From Choricystis sp. odSpoLacu1 (Eukaryota > Chlorophyta > Trebouxiophyceae): a stretch of DNA of 64,000 nucleotides. The DNA is taken from the NCBI GenBank assembly GCA_958009055.1, contig OY253649.1:124001-188000 (forward strand). The letters are read 5' to 3'. The translations under genes and the position numbers were made by a program. Positions 62,590 through 64,000 of this stretch are shown here, piece by piece. Within the stretch, counting starts at the first letter, position 1. Each line of letters begins with the position of its first letter. A model generated the notes under the pieces. It did no database searches. It was not told the origin of the DNA and was given only the letters and a program-made list of their open reading frames with translations.

Positions 62590-62596
62590 CCACACA
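62303..62596. promoter_or_regulatory. Shared divergent promoter region of SUFB and NFU, with CA microsatellite
   Basis: The 294 bases between the two Fe-S genes must hold both promoters, so co-regulation is possible. There is a CA run of about 50 bases at 62537-62586, immediately before the NFU start, likely within its 5' UTR, and a T run near 62437-62455. No TATA-like box is evident. Confidence 0.6.
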
Positions 62597-63409
62597 ATGC
62601 GGCCCCACGCCGCCCCCCTCCACCCCCCCGCGTCCACGTCGGCGCCCGCGCCGCGCGCCCCACCGCCCCCGCGCGCTGTGCTGCGCGCTGTGCCGCCACC
62701 CTCCGCCCCCCGCCCCGCGCGCACGCCTTCTCTGGCGCCTGCGGGGCGGCCCACCGGCCGCGCCGACCGCGCGTCCACCACGCGCGCCGCGGCGGCCGCG
62801 CCCGACGCGACGCTCACGCTGACGGAGGCCAACGTGGAGGCCGTGCTGGACGAAGTGAGGCCGTACTTGATGGCGGGTGAGTGGATGGAGTGTGTGGGAG
62901 GGAGCGGGAGAGGGAGATGGGAGGGCAGCTGTCGAGGGCTCTCAGAGACACAGCAGATGCGAAAAACCCAACCCTCACCCCCCACCCACACCCCTCACCC
63001 ACTCTCAGACGGTGGCGACGTCGAGCTCGTCGAAATCGATGGCCCCATCGTCCGCCTGCGCCTCAAGGGCGCGTGCGGTTCCTGCCCCTCCTCCACGACG
63101 ACGATGACGATGGGCGTGAAGCGGCGGCTGCAGGAGAGAATTCCAGAAATCAGTAAAGTGGAGGAAGTGGCGGCCGACGTCACCGGCCTGGAACTCACCG
63201 AACCCAACGTGGAGACCGTGCTGGATGAAATTCGGCCCTACCTCGTCGGCACGGGGGGGGGCGGCCTCGACCTCGTCTCCCTGGATGGCCCCCTCGTCAA
63301 AGTGCGCATCACGGGCGCTGCCGCCGCCGTCATGACGGTGAGGGTGGCGGTCACCCAAAAGCTGAGGGAGAAGTTTCCCGCGCTGGCGGCGGTGCAGTTG
63401 GTGGCGTGA
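62597..63409 (+). CDS. NFU: NFU-type Fe-S scaffold/carrier protein, plastid-type
   Basis: Exons 62597-62876 and 63009-63409 join in phase to 226 residues without frameshift. NFU proteins transfer 4Fe-4S or 2Fe-2S clusters from SUF to recipients. About 65 residues of Ala/Pro/Ser/Arg-rich transit peptide precede the first NFU domain: [18 protein letters not shown] then [11 protein letters not shown], and [18 protein letters not shown] with the CxxC ligands. A second repeat, [18 protein letters not shown] and [17 protein letters not shown], lacks the CxxC (there is [14 protein letters not shown]). A complete first domain plus a degenerate second one matches plastid NFU1-3 of plants. Its position next to SUFB fits the same pathway. 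Confidence 0.95.
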   Translation: MRPHAAPLHPPASTSAPAPRAPPPPRAVLRAVPPPSAPRPARTPSLAPAGRPTGRADRASTTRAAAAAPDATLTLTEANVEAVLDEVRPYLMAGEWMECVGGSGRGRWEGSCRGLSETQQMRKTQPSPPTHTPHPLSDGGDVELVEIDGPIVRLRLKGACGSCPSSTTTMTMGVKRRLQERIPEISKVEEVAADVTGLELTEPNVETVLDEIRPYLVGTGGGGLDLVSLDGPLVKVRITGAAAAVMTVRVAVTQKLREKFPALAAVQLVA

Positions 63410-63720
63410 ATGGGAAGGGAGGGGGGGGTGGTGTGGGTTGTGACGGTGGGGGCGTCGTCGTTGCGTGTTTTTTTTTTTTCATTCTTTGTGCCTTTCCTTT
63501 TTTGCTTCTGTAGAGAGCGTTTGTGTGCGGAGTTCATGTGCCTTCTTCTTTCTCGGTGAAGCGGGGTTTGGGCGCTGGCTGGGCGCAGCAAAAACGAAAA
63601 CAAAACCCGCGGGCGCACTCTCACTCGACCGTGCATCCCGCCGTTTCCCTCTCTCCCTCCCCCTCCCGCCGTGTTGCCCTCTCCTCCCTCCACGGGCTCC
63701 CCGCACACCACACAACAGCC
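63410..63720 (+). other. Intergenic: NFU 3' flank and upstream of the last gene
   Basis: No gene is seen. It contains a T run near 63466-63481 and a C-rich pyrimidine stretch before 63721. Confidence 0.5.
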
Positions 63721-63933
63721 ATGCTGACCTCCTCCTCCCTGTCCCTGCGCCTCGCCCCGGTGCGCGCCACGTCCCGCGCGCGCCGCTCCGCGCGCGCTGC
63801 GCCGCGCGCTGAGTCCACGCCCCCCTCCCGCGTCTCGGGCGGCGCCATCGGGGGCGGCGCCGCCGGCGGGCTGGGCCCGGCGGTCGGCCTGAGGCCCGCT
63901 GTGGCGGGTGACTACGCCAAGGCGTCGATTAAG
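63721..63933 (+). CDS. First exon of an organelle-targeted protein (gene runs off the window)
   Basis: The exon ends AVAGDYAKASIK at 63933, directly followed by a GTGCGT donor, and has 71 codons in phase 0. The N-terminus MLTSSSLSLRLAPVRATSRA followed by Arg/Ala/Ser-rich sequence is a strong transit peptide, probably plastid. The mature part visible is too short to identify the product. Confidence 0.6.
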
Positions 63934-64000
63934 GTGCGTGGGGAGGGAGGGAGGCGGGTGCGCGCGCGATGCGTCGGATTTCAAGATGGGAGCGCGAGTG

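Overview
This window is nuclear DNA of a eukaryote, most likely a green alga (Chlorophyta, perhaps a trebouxiophyte; the species cannot be named). Evidence: protein-coding genes broken by short GT-AG introns (donors almost always GTGAGN or GTGCGN, acceptors CAG or TAG), plant-type proteins (AP2/ERF transcription factors, plant-type deoxynucleoside kinase, plastid-type ribosomal S1, RBP45/47-like protein, FyPP/PP6 phosphatase, CDKG/CDK11-like kinase, sucrose synthase, SufB, NFU) and organelle-type presequences. The DNA is visibly very GC-rich, with many long G/C homopolymers and CG, CA and GT dinucleotide runs. No rRNA, tRNA, CRISPR or complete transposon was recognised.

Layout. 1-7.5 kb: 3' part of a Ser/Thr kinase, an acylphosphatase, a deoxynucleoside kinase and, on the minus strand, an M17 leucyl aminopeptidase. 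8.3-20 kb, all minus: an AP2/ERF factor, a ZRANB3-like SNF2/HNH annealing helicase, an MFS transporter and a three-RRM RNA-binding protein. 20-25 kb, plus: a RAD16-like SNF2/RING protein. 25-35.6 kb: an unrecognised acidic protein (-), ALG5 (+), then on minus a DUF7953-like membrane protein, a GH5 glycoside hydrolase, a bicupin and the PP6-type phosphatase. 36-44 kb: plastid ribosomal S1 (+), a CDKG/CDK11-like kinase (-), a Cys-rich secreted protein (+) and a degenerate AP2-like protein (+). 44-55.7 kb: sucrose synthase (-) divergent from a second, related Cys-rich secreted protein (+), THOC7 (-), an unrecognised membrane protein (+), an ABHD11-like hydrolase (-) and a mitochondrial-type ribosomal L12 (-). 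56.7-64 kb: RAD51C (-) divergent from a CWF19L1-type protein (+), SufB (-) divergent from NFU (+), and the first exon of a further gene.

Themes. Three genes serve recombination or damage tolerance (ZRANB3-like, RAD16-like, RAD51C). SufB and NFU, both of plastid Fe-S assembly, form a head-to-head pair. Sucrose synthase, ALG5, the GH5 enzyme and two Cys-rich secreted proteins make a loose carbohydrate/cell-surface neighbourhood, but linkage alone does not prove joint function.

Reliability. About twenty apparent frameshifts break otherwise convincing genes, nearly all inside G/C homopolymers or CG runs. I treat them as probable consensus errors, not pseudogenes. Exons were read by eye from splice signals, codon phase and remembered family conservation; no alignment was run.

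Most unusual features: a 127-bp nearly identical dispersed repeat carrying splice-like signals (32366 and 35359), introns whose 5' and 3' halves are complementary in composition, a degenerating tandem array made of one gene's last codons plus its 3' UTR (52485-53036), and a compositionally distinct segment bounded by an 8-bp direct repeat (56299-56640).
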